Shown one piece after another: positions 19,321 to 28,585 of a stretch of DNA of 64,000 nt. The notes below the pieces were generated by a model. It did not search any database and was not told where the DNA came from. It saw only the letters and a list, made by a program, of their open reading frames with translations. The stretch's first letter is position 1; every line of letters begins with the position of its first letter. Origin of the DNA: Stanieria cyanosphaera PCC 7437 (GTDB lineage: Bacteria > Cyanobacteriota > Cyanobacteriia > Cyanobacteriales > Xenococcaceae); the NCBI RefSeq assembly GCF_000317575.1, contig NC_019748.1:1008001-1072000 (forward strand), written 5' to 3'. The position numbers were made by a program, and so were the translations under genes.

Positions 19321-20928
19321 TTAAAAACCAAAATTAGATTGATTGTTTAAATTAGAGGTTTCAGAATTAGATAAACCAAATAAAATCTTTAAAGCCATTC
19401 CTTGTGCCAAATCCATTTGTCCATAGCTAAATACCCAGGGTAAGTCGTTAGTTAATTGAGCTACAAACCAATCTTTTACATAAGGACTACCATAAATAAC
19501 TAATCCTTCAAGTTGTCCTGAGTGCAATAGTTGTTGATAAAATTCTTGAGCGACTTTAGTTAAACCTGCTGTACCACGAAAAGGATTACCGCGAATAAAT
19601 ACTTGTAGTAGAGTGCTTCTGGAATCAGATTGAGCAGAAAATAAACTATTTTGATCAATGATTTGTCTTTGATAGCCAAATTTCTGGGGAATAGCGATCG
19701 CTGGAGTTTGAAGATCGAGGAAAGAACAATTAAGAACATCATCAACTACAATAAGATTACGTAAATTTTGCTCTGATTGAGGTTTTAAGGGCAAATTACT
19801 TCCCATTTGTAGAGAATCTCGCAGAATTGAATTAACAGTTACAGTTGCTTCTGGTTGTGCAAGTTGATTGAGATTGGGGGAATTAGGTAAAAGTTTTTGT
19901 TTTGCTTGCCAAATCCTTTTTAACGCTTGATGAATCAAAGATTTGCTTAATTTACCCGATCGCACTGCCTGATAAACTGCTTCAATTGCTTCTTCAGGAT
20001 CACTAGGCATTAATAAAATATCTACACCTGCTGCTACTGCCATCACAGCTATTTCTGCTAGGGAGGCATATTTGGTTATTCCTCCCATAATTAACGCATC
20101 GGTAACAATTAACCCCTCAAATTCTAGTTTCTGTCTCAGTTTACCTCTCAGAATTTTTTCAGAAAGAGTGGCAGGATAATCACTGTCCCAAGCAGGAATT
20201 ATTAGATGAGCCGTCATGATACTATCTATTTGAGACGTAATGGCATTTTGAAAGGGTAGTAATTCAACTTGATTTAAACGCGAGTCAGAGTGAGGAATCG
20301 TAGGTAAATCAAGATGAGAGTCAGTAGCAGTATCACCGTGTCCAGGAAAGTGTTTAGCAGTAGTTAAAATCGGATAGGTTTTTGCTCCTTCAATAAAAGC
20401 GGAAGTTAAACTACTAACAACTTCAGGATGTTCACCAAAAGCACGAATATTAATTACAGGATTATCAGAATTATTATTAACATCTACGACTGGTGCAAGC
20501 AACCAATTAATACCCACTGCCAAAGCTTCTTGGGCGGTAATCTTACCCATTGCGGTGGCGTAGTTTTGAGCCAGAGATAAATCGTTAGAAGCAATTTCTC
20601 CCAATGACATTGGGGGAGGAAACCAAGTCGCACCAGCGAACCTTTGTCCTACTCCTTCCTCAATATCTGCTGCGATCAATAAAGGAATTTTTGCCCAAGC
20701 TTGTAATTGCTGCGTCTTCAAAGATAATTCGGCTGCACTACCACCTAATAAAATTACCCCACCCAGAGATAACTCCTCCAACCATTGTTTTAACTTAGGA
20801 GTAGAAACTTCCCAGACAGGATAACGAATTTGGTGATCGAACAAATAGCCAGAGGCGCGTACTACAACCATTTGTCCGATTTGTTGTTTGAGAGAAAGTT
20901 CTTGCCAATTGGGGAGCAATTGAGACAC
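19321..20928 (-). CDS. Glycoside hydrolase family 3 enzyme (NagZ-like beta-N-acetylhexosaminidase)
   Basis: 535 residues. N-terminal GH3 barrel with the hallmark AKHFPGHGDTATDSHLDLP (about residues 197-215), whose Lys-His and the following His/Asp loop are typical of NagZ, and the nucleophile Asp in FEGLIVTDALIMGGITKY. A C-terminal second domain of about 170 residues (from about 370) extends beyond single-domain NagZ and resembles the GH3 C-terminal domain. Probably removes beta-linked N-acetylglucosamine from muropeptides in recycling; substrate is inferred. The start is only 6 bp from the rbfA stop, so rbfA and this gene are likely one transcript. Confidence 0.88.
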   Translation of the reverse strand: MSQLLPNWQELSLKQQIGQMVVVRASGYLFDHQIRYPVWEVSTPKLKQWLEELSLGGVILLGGSAAELSLKTQQLQAWAKIPLLIAADIEEGVGQRFAGATWFPPPMSLGEIASNDLSLAQNYATAMGKITAQEALAVGINWLLAPVVDVNNNSDNPVINIRAFGEHPEVVSSLTSAFIEGAKTYPILTTAKHFPGHGDTATDSHLDLPTIPHSDSRLNQVELLPFQNAITSQIDSIMTAHLIIPAWDSDYPATLSEKILRGKLRQKLEFEGLIVTDALIMGGITKYASLAEIAVMAVAAGVDILLMPSDPEEAIEAVYQAVRSGKLSKSLIHQALKRIWQAKQKLLPNSPNLNQLAQPEATVTVNSILRDSLQMGSNLPLKPQSEQNLRNLIVVDDVLNCSFLDLQTPAIAIPQKFGYQRQIIDQNSLFSAQSDSRSTLLQVFIRGNPFRGTAGLTKVAQEFYQQLLHSGQLEGLVIYGSPYVKDWFVAQLTNDLPWVFSYGQMDLAQGMALKILFGLSNSETSNLNNQSNFGF

Positions 20929-20934
20929 AGTAAT

Positions 20935-21336
20935 TTAATTAATGTCCTCTTCCAGATCGTCTGTGATTGAATTGTCGTCAGAGCGATCGCTACTAATTTG
21001 ATTGATTAGGTTTAAAATGCGATCGCCTCTTTCTAAAGAATTATCTTCAAGAAAGATAACTTCAGGAGTTCGACGTAGCCGAATTCGATGACCTAATTCT
21101 TTTCTCACAAAAGCAGTAGAAGATTTTAATCCTTCCATTGTTTCTGCTTTTGCTTCTTCAGTCCCATAGATACTAACAAAAATTTTTGCGTGTTGTAGAT
21201 CGCCAGAAACATCAACATCAGTAATGCTAACCATTCCAGCACCAACGCGGTCGTCTTTAATACCATTAAGTAGCATTTGGCTAACTTCTCGTTTGATTAA
21301 AGAAGAAATGCGAGAAACGCGACGGTTATTAGCCAT
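20935..21336 (-). CDS. rbfA: 30S ribosome-binding factor A
   Basis: 133 residues. [17 protein letters not shown] at the N-terminus, [20 protein letters not shown], and [20 protein letters not shown] match RbfA from end to end. The C-terminal 20 residues are an acidic tail ([19 protein letters not shown]). Required for late 30S maturation and 16S rRNA 5' processing, and for cold adaptation. First gene of a likely two-gene unit with the GH3 enzyme. Confidence 0.95.
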   Translation of the reverse strand: MANNRRVSRISSLIKREVSQMLLNGIKDDRVGAGMVSITDVDVSGDLQHAKIFVSIYGTEEAKAETMEGLKSSTAFVRKELGHRIRLRRTPEVIFLEDNSLERGDRILNLINQISSDRSDDNSITDDLEEDIN

Positions 21337-21452
21337 AATTTTCGCCCCCTAAGTTTTCTAACTATGGAATTTAACTCAGTTTCTCGGTTTTACTAGCAAA
21401 AAGCAGAAACTATGCCTGAGAACAACCAAGTAAATAGCCATACTTTTCTAGT

Positions 21453-21656
21453 TTAAACTGGATTTAAGCCAAGCATTGCTCGTAGAGTAAAATAAAAGAA
21501 GGCAAAAGTACCTACTGCCAAACCCATCAGGGCAGTAGCGGTGAGAGGATTGTTGAGTAAAGGTCTAAATCGAGCAAAAAAAGCCAGAAAAATTCCCAAA
21601 ATTAAACCTAGTATAAAGCGAGGATAGCGAGCAATATTTTCAAAAAAATCTTTCAT
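21453..21656 (-). CDS. DUF751 (Ycf33-like) small membrane protein
   Basis: 67 residues with two predicted membrane helices (about 13-30 and 40-62). ENIARYPRFILGLILGIFLA and the end FTLRAMLGLNPV are characteristic of the cyanobacterial/plastid DUF751 (Ycf33) family, thylakoid-related and of unknown function. It precedes rbfA by about 115 bp on the same strand. Confidence 0.85.
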   Translation of the reverse strand: MKDFFENIARYPRFILGLILGIFLAFFARFRPLLNNPLTATALMGLAVGTFAFFYFTLRAMLGLNPV

Positions 21657-21907
21657 TGTTGTAATTAAAATTTAGGTTAGTTTAAAGTTTTATTGTATGA
21701 TAAATCTCCACTAAAAAAACTGAACTAAATAATCACTTTATAGCTTTGTTTTTATTCGGAGACAAACCATCAAATTAACATAAAATTTATCAATTAAAAA
21801 ACGAGAGCCAAAACCCTAAATTCATCTTTGTTTATTTGTGGGCATTCGTAGATAAATATAATTCAATATTCTTGTTAGAAAAAAGCTAAAAATCTCTAAT
21901 TAAAAAT

Positions 21908-22753
21908 TTATCTAATTGTTTCTGCTTTTCCTAAAGGAGAAAAACGAATTTCTATTCTTCTTCTTTTTGAATCTGCTTGACGATTAGTAGTTGCAAAATC
22001 TCCTGAAGGTAAAAGTAACTGAGCAGCAGAATAAGCCCGAAATTGCACTCCTTGTAAACGTCCTTGCTTTTGTAATTCTTGTAATTCTTTAACTACTTCT
22101 AAAGCTCGCATCAAACCTAAATCTACATTAGAACCTGGATTTAAACTATTAATTGGTTTTTCTCCATTAGCTACCGCTTCTAATTGTTGGTCTAAATTAC
22201 TAGGACTATTAACATTAATTTGTCCATCAGTATGCCCAATTATTTCTACTACATAAAGATTTCTTTGTTGACTGATTGACTCAATTCTATTGGCTAAATC
22301 TTGAACAATATAATTTTTCAAAGCTTGAGGTAATTCTGCACTACCAGAAGCAAATTGATATTCTCCAGAATCTTGAATCACTACTACAGGAGGAGCAGAC
22401 TTTAAACGCTGCACTTCTAAGGCTAATAAATCTGCTCGGCTATCACTTTGTTGTAAACGTTGTGCTAAATTTGATGAACCTCTATTTAATTGTCTAATTT
22501 CATCAAGGCTTTCGCCTAATTCATTTTCTAAGGATGCTATTTGTCGTTTTAAAACTCTAACTTGTGTTTCACTTTCACTGAGATTTAATTCCGTTTCTTC
22601 TGCTGTATATTTTAAAAACAATGATTTAAATAAAGCGAGCAATAAAAACAGACTAATAATCATAAAAGCATTAGCCATTAAATCGGTAAAAGATGGCCAA
22701 ATATTAAGATCATCAGTTGCTTCATGATTGGGACGAATTTTTTTTCTAGCCAT
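21908..22753 (-). CDS. OmpA/MotB-like membrane protein
   Basis: 281 residues. A single membrane segment (about residues 25-46) preceded by NIWPSFTDLMANAFMIISLF, the MotB/ExbD-type arrangement with a conserved Asp (D23 in FTDLM) that could carry protons. Then a coiled coil (about 50-115) and a C-terminal OmpA-like peptidoglycan-binding domain (YVVEIIGHTDGQINV ... NRQADSKRRRIEIRF). It resembles stator-type proteins that work with a MotA/TolQ partner. No such partner is adjacent, so it may pair with a protein encoded elsewhere. Confidence 0.8.
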   Translation of the reverse strand: MARKKIRPNHEATDDLNIWPSFTDLMANAFMIISLFLLLALFKSLFLKYTAEETELNLSESETQVRVLKRQIASLENELGESLDEIRQLNRGSSNLAQRLQQSDSRADLLALEVQRLKSAPPVVVIQDSGEYQFASGSAELPQALKNYIVQDLANRIESISQQRNLYVVEIIGHTDGQINVNSPSNLDQQLEAVANGEKPINSLNPGSNVDLGLMRALEVVKELQELQKQGRLQGVQFRAYSAAQLLLPSGDFATTNRQADSKRRRIEIRFSPLGKAETIR

Positions 22754-22966
22754 AGTAAGTTTTTGTTAGAAAATATTTGAAAAACCAAAAGTATTAGAGA
22801 CGTAATAGATTAAGTTTGTCAAAAAAATTAAAAACCAGAGAGGCAAAAGTGCGACAGAAGAATTTATAAACAATAATACTAGGTATCTCCTTCTCTCCTT
22901 TTTTTCTAAAGCAAATTACTGGTTACTGATAACTGTTAACTGTAAGCAAGTTTTCTTAGCCGTAAT

Positions 22967-23703
22967 CTAAATTGGTACTGCTTCAATTACACTAATATCG
23001 GCTGCGGTAGAAATGATTTGTTTGATCTCAAATCCTGCTGCTGTCAATAATTGACTAAATTCCGCTTGAGTACGTTCTTTTCCCCCAGAAGTCAGAACCA
23101 ACATATTTAAATCCATGAATTTTCCAGCCATAGGTTCGTTTCCTGATGGAATTACTCGGTCAACTATTAATAGTTTACTTTGATAATTCATAGCTTGATG
23201 GCAATTTTGCAGAATAATTAACGCTTGTTGGTCATCCCAATCATGAATGATATGCTTGAGTAGATAAGCATCTCCATTGCTTGGAACTGATTTAAAAAAA
23301 TTTCCTCCTTGAACTAACAAGCGATCGCATATGCGCCAGCGAAGCTGCTCGCATACTTTTTCTTGAACTAACAATTTGTCTGCTTGTTAACCACATAAGG
23401 TTCATCAAATAAAATTCCTTGGAGATGGGGATATTTTTGCAGGATACCCGCTAATAAACTACCTTTGCCACCACCAACATCGACAACTGTTTTAAACTCA
23501 GCAAAGTTATAAGCTGCCAAAACAGCTTGGCGATCATAAAAGGAAAAATCTGTCATCGACTGTTCAAAAATAGTCGCAGCTTGGGAATTTTGTTGCAGAT
23601 AAGCAAAAATATTTGCACCATAAACTTCTTCAAATGCTGAGTTTCCTGTTTGAACACTTTGACACTCCCCGCCGTACAGCGGACGGGGATTCTTAAGAAA
23701 CAA
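22967..23703 (-). pseudogene. Broken family-2 O-methyltransferase (acetylserotonin/hydroxyneurosporene type)
   Basis: Two overlapping frames make one gene. 23368-23703 encodes GANIFAYLQQN, FSFYDRQAV and the SAM motif VVDVGGGKGSLLAGIL, then stops at KQTNC. 22967-23374 continues in another frame with GDAYLLKHIIHDWDDQQALI, LLIVDRVIP and SGGKERTQAEF. So there is a frameshift near 23370. Next to it is a 54-bp insertion bounded by 13-bp direct repeats. The N-terminal dimerisation half of the normal enzyme (about 150 residues) is missing, replaced by an IS605-like end hairpin at 23667-23688. Non-functional by any reading. Confidence 0.85.
23308..23374. repeat. 13-bp direct repeats flanking a small palindromic insertion
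   Basis: CTTGAACTAACAA occurs at 23308-23320 and 23362-23374. The 41 bp between contain GCGATCGCATATGCG and a partly complementary CTGCTCGCATAC, a HIP1-containing palindrome. Layout is that of a short insertion with target duplication, inside the broken methyltransferase. Confidence 0.6.
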
Positions 23704-23705
23704 AA
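23656..23705. mobile_element. Probable IS200/IS605-type end hairpin (remnant)
   Basis: CCCCGCCGT-ACAG-CGGACGGGG (23667-23688) forms a stem-loop with one bulged A and is followed by ATTCTTAAGAAAC. Subterminal hairpins of this kind, with a GACACTCCCC flank, are typical of IS605-group ends in cyanobacteria. No transposase remains. It marks the 5' break of the methyltransferase pseudogene. The family assignment is from memory of such ends, not from a match. Confidence 0.4.
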
Positions 23706-23832
23706 ATCTTTAGTCGATACTATTCACAAAGATCGAGGTTTTGACCGTATCTCATGATTAATGAGAACCACTATACAATTGTCAGAAAGTAGTTAAAGTT
23801 TTTGTGCTACTACTTTGCTCAACTTTGGCAAA

Positions 23833-24690
23833 ATGTTATATCAAATCAGTCATCAAACAACTTATACTTACAGTCAAACAGTTTCTTTAAATCCTCACTT
23901 TGTCAGACTTTGTCCCCGTTGCGATCATTGGCAAAAACTTCATAATTTTTCTTTATTAATTAGTCCCCAACCTCAAGGCATATCTGAATTGATCGATTTG
24001 GATGGCAATAATGTGAGTAAGGTCTGGTTTAATACACCTACTAATCAATTAAACTTGCAAATACTAGCTCAGGTAGAAACTTGGCAAACCAATCCTTTTA
24101 ACTATTTACTTCAACCTTGGACAACAACTTTACCCCTTGATTATCCCAGTTCTCTTTATACTCAACTTAAATCTTATTTAAAACCTTATAGTTTCTTGCT
24201 AGATACGGTGATTGTGGAATTAGCAGAAGAAATTATTCAAGAAGTTAACGCCAATACTGTAGCTTTTTTATCGAAATTAAATCAGTGTATTTATGAAAAC
24301 TGCCAATATATTACAAGGGAAACAGGTGAACCTTGGCAAGCAGGCATAACTTGGCGCAGAAAACAAGGTTCTTGCCGAGATTTTGCTATTTTATTTATGG
24401 AAGTATGTCGCGCAGTAGGTTTGGCAGCAAGATTTGTTAGTGGTTATCAAGAAGGAGATCCCGAGCAACAAGAAAGAGATTTACACGCTTGGGCAGAAGT
24501 ATACTTACCTGGTGCAGGTTGGCGTGGTTACGATCCGACTCATGGTTTAGCAGTTAGCGATCGCAATATAGCTTTAGCTGCTTCTGCTATACCGAGTTAT
24601 ACTGCACCTGTTTCTGGAACTGTTAATTCTCAAAATGGAACAAAAGCTGATTCTCGATTAGCAGCACAGATTATGATTAAATCAATTTAG
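23833..24690 (+). CDS. Transglutaminase-like (cysteine protease fold) protein
   Basis: 285 residues from ATG 23833; an upstream TTG at 23815 is in frame but MLYQISHQTTYTYSQ is the usual family start. The N-terminal domain (about 1-90) is the bacterial transglutaminase N-domain with ISHQTTYTYSQTV and NPHFVRLCPR. The core carries the triad Cys in KQGSCRDFAILFMEVCRA (about residue 178), His in LHAWAEVYLPGAGWRGYDP (about 216) and Asp in the same block (about 233). Likely an amidase or protease; substrate unknown. Converges with the thioredoxin gene across a bidirectional hairpin. Confidence 0.9.
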   Translation: MLYQISHQTTYTYSQTVSLNPHFVRLCPRCDHWQKLHNFSLLISPQPQGISELIDLDGNNVSKVWFNTPTNQLNLQILAQVETWQTNPFNYLLQPWTTTLPLDYPSSLYTQLKSYLKPYSFLLDTVIVELAEEIIQEVNANTVAFLSKLNQCIYENCQYITRETGEPWQAGITWRRKQGSCRDFAILFMEVCRAVGLAARFVSGYQEGDPEQQERDLHAWAEVYLPGAGWRGYDPTHGLAVSDRNIALAASAIPSYTAPVSGTVNSQNGTKADSRLAAQIMIKSI

Positions 24691-24711
24691 CCACAACCTA
24701 ATGCAGTGAAA

Positions 24712-24736
24712 TGCGTCTCGCTAGAAGCGAGATGCA
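24712..24736. terminator. Bidirectional terminator-like hairpin
   Basis: TGCGTCTCGCT-AGA-AGCGAGATGCA, an 11-pair stem with one wobble and a 3-base loop, lying between the stops of two converging genes. T-runs on either side are weak. Confidence 0.6.
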
Positions 24737-24745
24737 ATCATTTAA

Positions 24746-25069
24746 TTAAAGATGATCGTCTAACATTTTTTGTAATTGCTGTTTACCAATAGCTCCTTCA
24801 TGGGAAGCTACTATCTCATTGTTATTAAACAATCTTAAAGCAGGAACACCTTCAACATTACATTTGGCTACAGATGTAGGACTAGGATCTATTTCTAATT
24901 TAACCACTTTCAAGCGATCGCTATAGTTATCAGCTATCCAATTAATTGAAGGAGATACCAAACGACACGGACCACACCAAGAAGCCCAAAAATAGACTAA
25001 AACTGGTTTATCAGCTTCAAATACTTCCTGCTCAAATTGTTCATCGGCAATTTCGATTACACTACTCAT
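24746..25069 (-). CDS. Thioredoxin
   Basis: 107 residues with the redox-active WCGPC in FWASWCGPCRLVSP (Cys about 31 and 34) and the cis-proline in VEGVPALRLFNN. Reduces protein disulfides in the cytoplasm. GPCRLVSPSINWIA is less typical than the m-type GPCRMIAPVV, so this is probably one of the divergent cyanobacterial thioredoxins; the subtype cannot be fixed here. Monocistronic, 127 bp downstream of vipp1. Confidence 0.93.
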   Translation of the reverse strand: MSSVIEIADEQFEQEVFEADKPVLVYFWASWCGPCRLVSPSINWIADNYSDRLKVVKLEIDPSPTSVAKCNVEGVPALRLFNNNEIVASHEGAIGKQQLQKMLDDHL

Positions 25070-25195
25070 TTCTCTTGCTCCTCAATAATTAACACAAAAT
25101 TAAATTTACCGAATAATGTCAAAATATGGAAAGAGCAGGCAACTCGTACCTGCTTAATTCCAGACAATCAGTTCTCAGTTTTACTATTGAACAAT

Positions 25196-25966
25196 TTAAC
25201 TTTGATTAAGTTCGTTGCGTAATGCTTCTAACTCAGCATCAATCACAGAATCTTTAGGAGTAGAAGAAGGGTTATCCGCAGCAGGAAGGGCAGTTTGAGA
25301 AGGAGAAGCACCAGTTAATTGAGCTTTCATGGCAGCCAATTCATCTTCAACACCGCTACCAGCTTCGAGGGCAGCAAACTGTTGTTCTAAACCCATACCG
25401 CCCAATTCAGCAGCAGACTGAGATTCAGCTTCTAATTGCATGACTTTATCTTCCATCCGCTCAAAAGCACCCATCGCACTACTGGTATCAATTCCGCCAA
25501 TAGTTTCTTGGAGTTGTTTTTGGGCTTTGGCTGCATTAGCTCTTGCCTTAAGCATATCTTTCTTAGTTTTAGCTTCAGAAATTTTGCTTTCTAAAGCAAT
25601 TAAATTACGCTTAAGGCTATCAACGTTAGTCATTTGTTGATCTAACTGATTTTTCAGAGTTACTGCTGCATCATTAAAAGACTTTTTGCGTACCAAAGCC
25701 TCACGCGCTAGATTTTCATCTCCTTTAGACAAAGCTAACTGCGCTCTTTGTTGCCATTGATTTGCTTCAGTTTGATTTTTGTTGTATTGTTGCTCAGTAC
25801 GTTTTTGAGTTGCGATCGCTCTAGCTACTGCTTGGCGAAGCTGTACTAAGTCTTCCTGCATATCGATCACAGCTTGTTCTAAAACTTTTTCTGGATCTTC
25901 TGCTTTGCTAACTAAATCGTTGAGATTGGCGCGAACAACTCGACTAAGACGGTCAAATAATCCCAT
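25196..25966 (-). CDS. vipp1: Vipp1/IM30, PspA-family membrane-remodelling protein
   Basis: 256 residues. The PspA/IM30 core is a long helical hairpin starting MGLFDRLSRVVRANLNDLV and continuing with RQAVARAIATQKRTEQQY and LVRKKSFNDAAVTLKNQL. Residues about 215-256 add the linker and C-terminal helix (SVIDAELEALRNELNQS) that separates Vipp1 from PspA. It forms ESCRT-III-like rings and supports thylakoid membrane formation and maintenance. Followed on the same strand by thioredoxin. Confidence 0.95.
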   Translation of the reverse strand: MGLFDRLSRVVRANLNDLVSKAEDPEKVLEQAVIDMQEDLVQLRQAVARAIATQKRTEQQYNKNQTEANQWQQRAQLALSKGDENLAREALVRKKSFNDAAVTLKNQLDQQMTNVDSLKRNLIALESKISEAKTKKDMLKARANAAKAQKQLQETIGGIDTSSAMGAFERMEDKVMQLEAESQSAAELGGMGLEQQFAALEAGSGVEDELAAMKAQLTGASPSQTALPAADNPSSTPKDSVIDAELEALRNELNQS

Positions 25967-26647
25967 GACTATGTTTATCCTTTAGTGATTTACAAGATTT
26001 TTGGTATCAAAAACAAGCTCAAGGATATTAGCTTGCTTTTATTACGGAAATACGGCGAAACGCCGTCCTTCGGGAAGCAAGCACCCGAACTGAGTTTGAG
26101 TGTCTTACTCTAAAAATTTCACAGTGAAGCCGTTACTGACTACCCCTTATTGTTCTAGTGTAAACTACCCACCACCAATTGATTCGCTCTACGCACTCGC
26201 AATATTGATATATTCCATAGCCTACTTAAACTTGAGCAGATAAGTCCATAAATATTATCTGAAAAGCATACTATAAGCTTGAGGAAACCCAAGTAGGCAA
26301 GTAGGGATGTTTCATTTTCGTACTCAAGATAAATGGGGAGATCACGAGATCAATACTCGTTTATGTCAACATTATTGATTGGGTTTAGAAAACACAAAAA
26401 AACTATTTGTTATTACTAACAATCAAAAGACTGCTGATTTAATTCATAAAATATATTTTTTTTTAATAAACTAGTCAAATGCAAATTTTAAGTATTATCA
26501 ATTAAATTAAATAATAGTTAATCAAAAATTACAACCTATTTCTCACTAATTATTTGAGAATATTATATATTGATTGTGTCAATCAGTTTAATTGTTATTT
26601 AAGTTTTTTAAACCTAAATTATTGGTCATAATTCGACCAATCTGGAC
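25967..26647. other. 681-bp intergenic region with repeat debris
   Basis: Next to vipp1 lies a perfect hairpin ACGGCG-AAA-CGCCGT (26052-26066) followed by CCTTCGGG. Further on, CCTACTT (26221-26227) pairs with AAGTAGG (26291-26297), the latter part of a tandem CAAGTAGG duplication. A 23-codon frame (26308-26379, MFHFRTQDKWGDHEINTRL...) ends abruptly and looks like a gene remnant I cannot identify. From 26380 on it is AT-rich and should contain the promoter of the pentapeptide gene. Confidence 0.5.
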
Positions 26648-28015
26648 ATGACAAATCAAAAATACTATGCTTTACTCAAGCGAAATGTAAGTCTTTGGAA
26701 TAGCTGGAGAGATAAATATCCAATTAACCAGCCAGATCTTAGGGGACTTAATTTTAATAACGCCAATTTAGTTAATGCTAATTTAAGTAATGTTAATCTC
26801 AGTGGCACAAATTTCATTGATGCTAATTTAAGTAATGCTAATCTTGATGGTGCAGATCTGACTAATGCTAATCTAACTAGAGCAAGTTTGACAGGAGCTA
26901 GTCTTAATGGGGCAAATTTGACAGGAGCGGTGCTAATTGCTGCTAATCCCCGAGGAGCAAGATTAGTTGGTTCTAATCTTAACTTAGCTAATTTTAGTGG
27001 TGCAGATCTGCGCGTTGCTAATTTTAACGGTGCAGATTTGACAGCAGCTAATCTGAGTCAAGCTAATCTTAGTGGTGCAGATTTTTTTGGAGCTACTTTA
27101 ATTCGGGCAGATCTAAGTTTAGCCAATTTAGAGGGTGCTATTCTTCGAGATGCAAATCTAAGTAAAGCTTATCTTTTTAAAACTCAACTGAAAAACTCAA
27201 ATTTAAAAGGCGCAGATTTGAGTGAAGCTAATCTCAACAAAGCTAATTTTCAGAGAGCTAATTTAACTGAAGCAGATTTTGTCGAAGCAAATTTAGTCCA
27301 AACCAATTTCAAGGGAGCTAATCTAAGTAGAGCTAATTTGACTGAAGCAGATTTGTTAGAAAGCAATTTTTTTCAAGCTAACTTAATCGAAGCAGATTTA
27401 AGCCGAGCAGATTTAAGTAAGGCGAATTTTAGTCATAGTAATTTAGCGAAAACAACTTTAATTGAAACAAAAGCTTGGATGACTAATTTTCAAGGTTGCA
27501 TTTTAACAGGAGCTTGTCTAGAAAATTGGCAAATTAATCTTTATACTATCTTTGATGGTGTAATTTGTGATTATGTTTATTTACAATATGGTCAGCAAAA
27601 ACGTCGACCACAAAATCCTCAGCAAAACTTTGCTTTGGGAGAATTTAAAGATTTAATTGAGCATTTTTTAGGAACAATTGACTTAGTATTTGAGTCGGGA
27701 ATTGATTGGCAAGTATTTCTTAAAGCTTTCCAAAAATTACAATTAGAGGCAAAAAAAAATAAAATTTATGTAAAATCAATTGAGGCGGTCTCTAATAATA
27801 AATTTGTGATTAAACTCAATGTTCCTCTTGCTTTAAATACTCAAACTGTCAAAAAATCTTTTTGGCACAAATATAGATTGATTTTGCTGGCTAAACAAAA
27901 AAAAATCAAAATGAAACAAGAAGAATTTAAAACTCAAAATCAAAAAAATACCGAATTATTAGAAATGATGAAAATTTTATCTCAACAAGAAAATATCTTT
28001 TTGTCGTTTTCTTGA
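26648..28015 (+). CDS. Pentapeptide-repeat protein
   Basis: 455 residues. About residues 27-290 are uninterrupted A(N/D)LxX pentapeptides (for example ANLSNANLDGADLTNANLT), predicted to form a right-handed quadrilateral beta-helix about 50 repeats long. A C-terminal domain (about 325-455; FKDLIEHFLGTIDLVFESGI ... FVIKLNVPL) is seen in other cyanobacterial members and ends in a basic coiled coil. No signal peptide: cytoplasmic. Function unknown; DNA mimicry is known only for short members such as MfpA and should not be assumed. Single gene. Confidence 0.93.
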   Translation: MTNQKYYALLKRNVSLWNSWRDKYPINQPDLRGLNFNNANLVNANLSNVNLSGTNFIDANLSNANLDGADLTNANLTRASLTGASLNGANLTGAVLIAANPRGARLVGSNLNLANFSGADLRVANFNGADLTAANLSQANLSGADFFGATLIRADLSLANLEGAILRDANLSKAYLFKTQLKNSNLKGADLSEANLNKANFQRANLTEADFVEANLVQTNFKGANLSRANLTEADLLESNFFQANLIEADLSRADLSKANFSHSNLAKTTLIETKAWMTNFQGCILTGACLENWQINLYTIFDGVICDYVYLQYGQQKRRPQNPQQNFALGEFKDLIEHFLGTIDLVFESGIDWQVFLKAFQKLQLEAKKNKIYVKSIEAVSNNKFVIKLNVPLALNTQTVKKSFWHKYRLILLAKQKKIKMKQEEFKTQNQKNTELLEMMKILSQQENIFLSFS

Positions 28016-28108
28016 GTACAATTAAAACTTAAGAGTAATTATAAAAGTGAGAAAGAAAGCTAGAATAATTAAGTAAAAACCAAATTTAAAATAAAAATTA
28101 GCATTATT

Positions 28109-28585
28109 ATGTCTAATCTTGAAGTAGATGGAAAAGAAAGAGCGATCGCAGCATTAGTTTATTTATTGCCTCTGATTTATGTCCTACCATTTGGTTTAAT
28201 CTTACTGAGGCAGTTTCCTTTTCTCAGTATTATCTATGCTCCTCTGAGTCCCTTAATTAGCATTTATTATGGTCTGCCTTTTGCTGGATTAATTGTTTTC
28301 TTTGCCTTATATTTTGCCATTGTCAGAAACGAAAAAGCGAGTTATTTTGTTCGCTTTAACACTATGCAAGCAATCTTAATGGATATTTTGTTAATTCTTT
28401 GTAGCGTCTTGATGAGTATTTTAGAAATGGGATTAGGACGCAGTAGTTTGTTAATTGAAACCTTAAATAATACAGTTTTTATTGGTACTTTGGTTGCTTG
28501 TTTTTATAGCATTGCCCAATCAGTCAGAGGACAATACGCCGAAATTCCTACTATTTCTGAAGCTGCTTCTTCCCAAATTCGTTAA
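28109..28585 (+). CDS. Tic20-family membrane protein
   Basis: 158 residues with four predicted membrane helices. KERAIAALVYLLPLIYVLPFG, then EKASYFVRFNTMQAILMDI and CFYSIAQSVRGQYAEIPTIS match the cyanobacterial Tic20 family, relatives of the plastid inner-envelope import component. The role in cyanobacteria is not established. Its end overlaps the 3' end of ackA by a few bases on the opposite strand. Confidence 0.88.
   Translation: MSNLEVDGKERAIAALVYLLPLIYVLPFGLILLRQFPFLSIIYAPLSPLISIYYGLPFAGLIVFFALYFAIVRNEKASYFVRFNTMQAILMDILLILCSVLMSILEMGLGRSSLLIETLNNTVFIGTLVACFYSIAQSVRGQYAEIPTISEAASSQIR

Noticed and set aside
21908..22753. Anti-phage Zorya (ZorB) role for the OmpA/MotB-like protein
   Set aside because: No ZorA/MotA-like partner or ZorC/D gene adjacent; the flanking gene is a broken methyltransferase.
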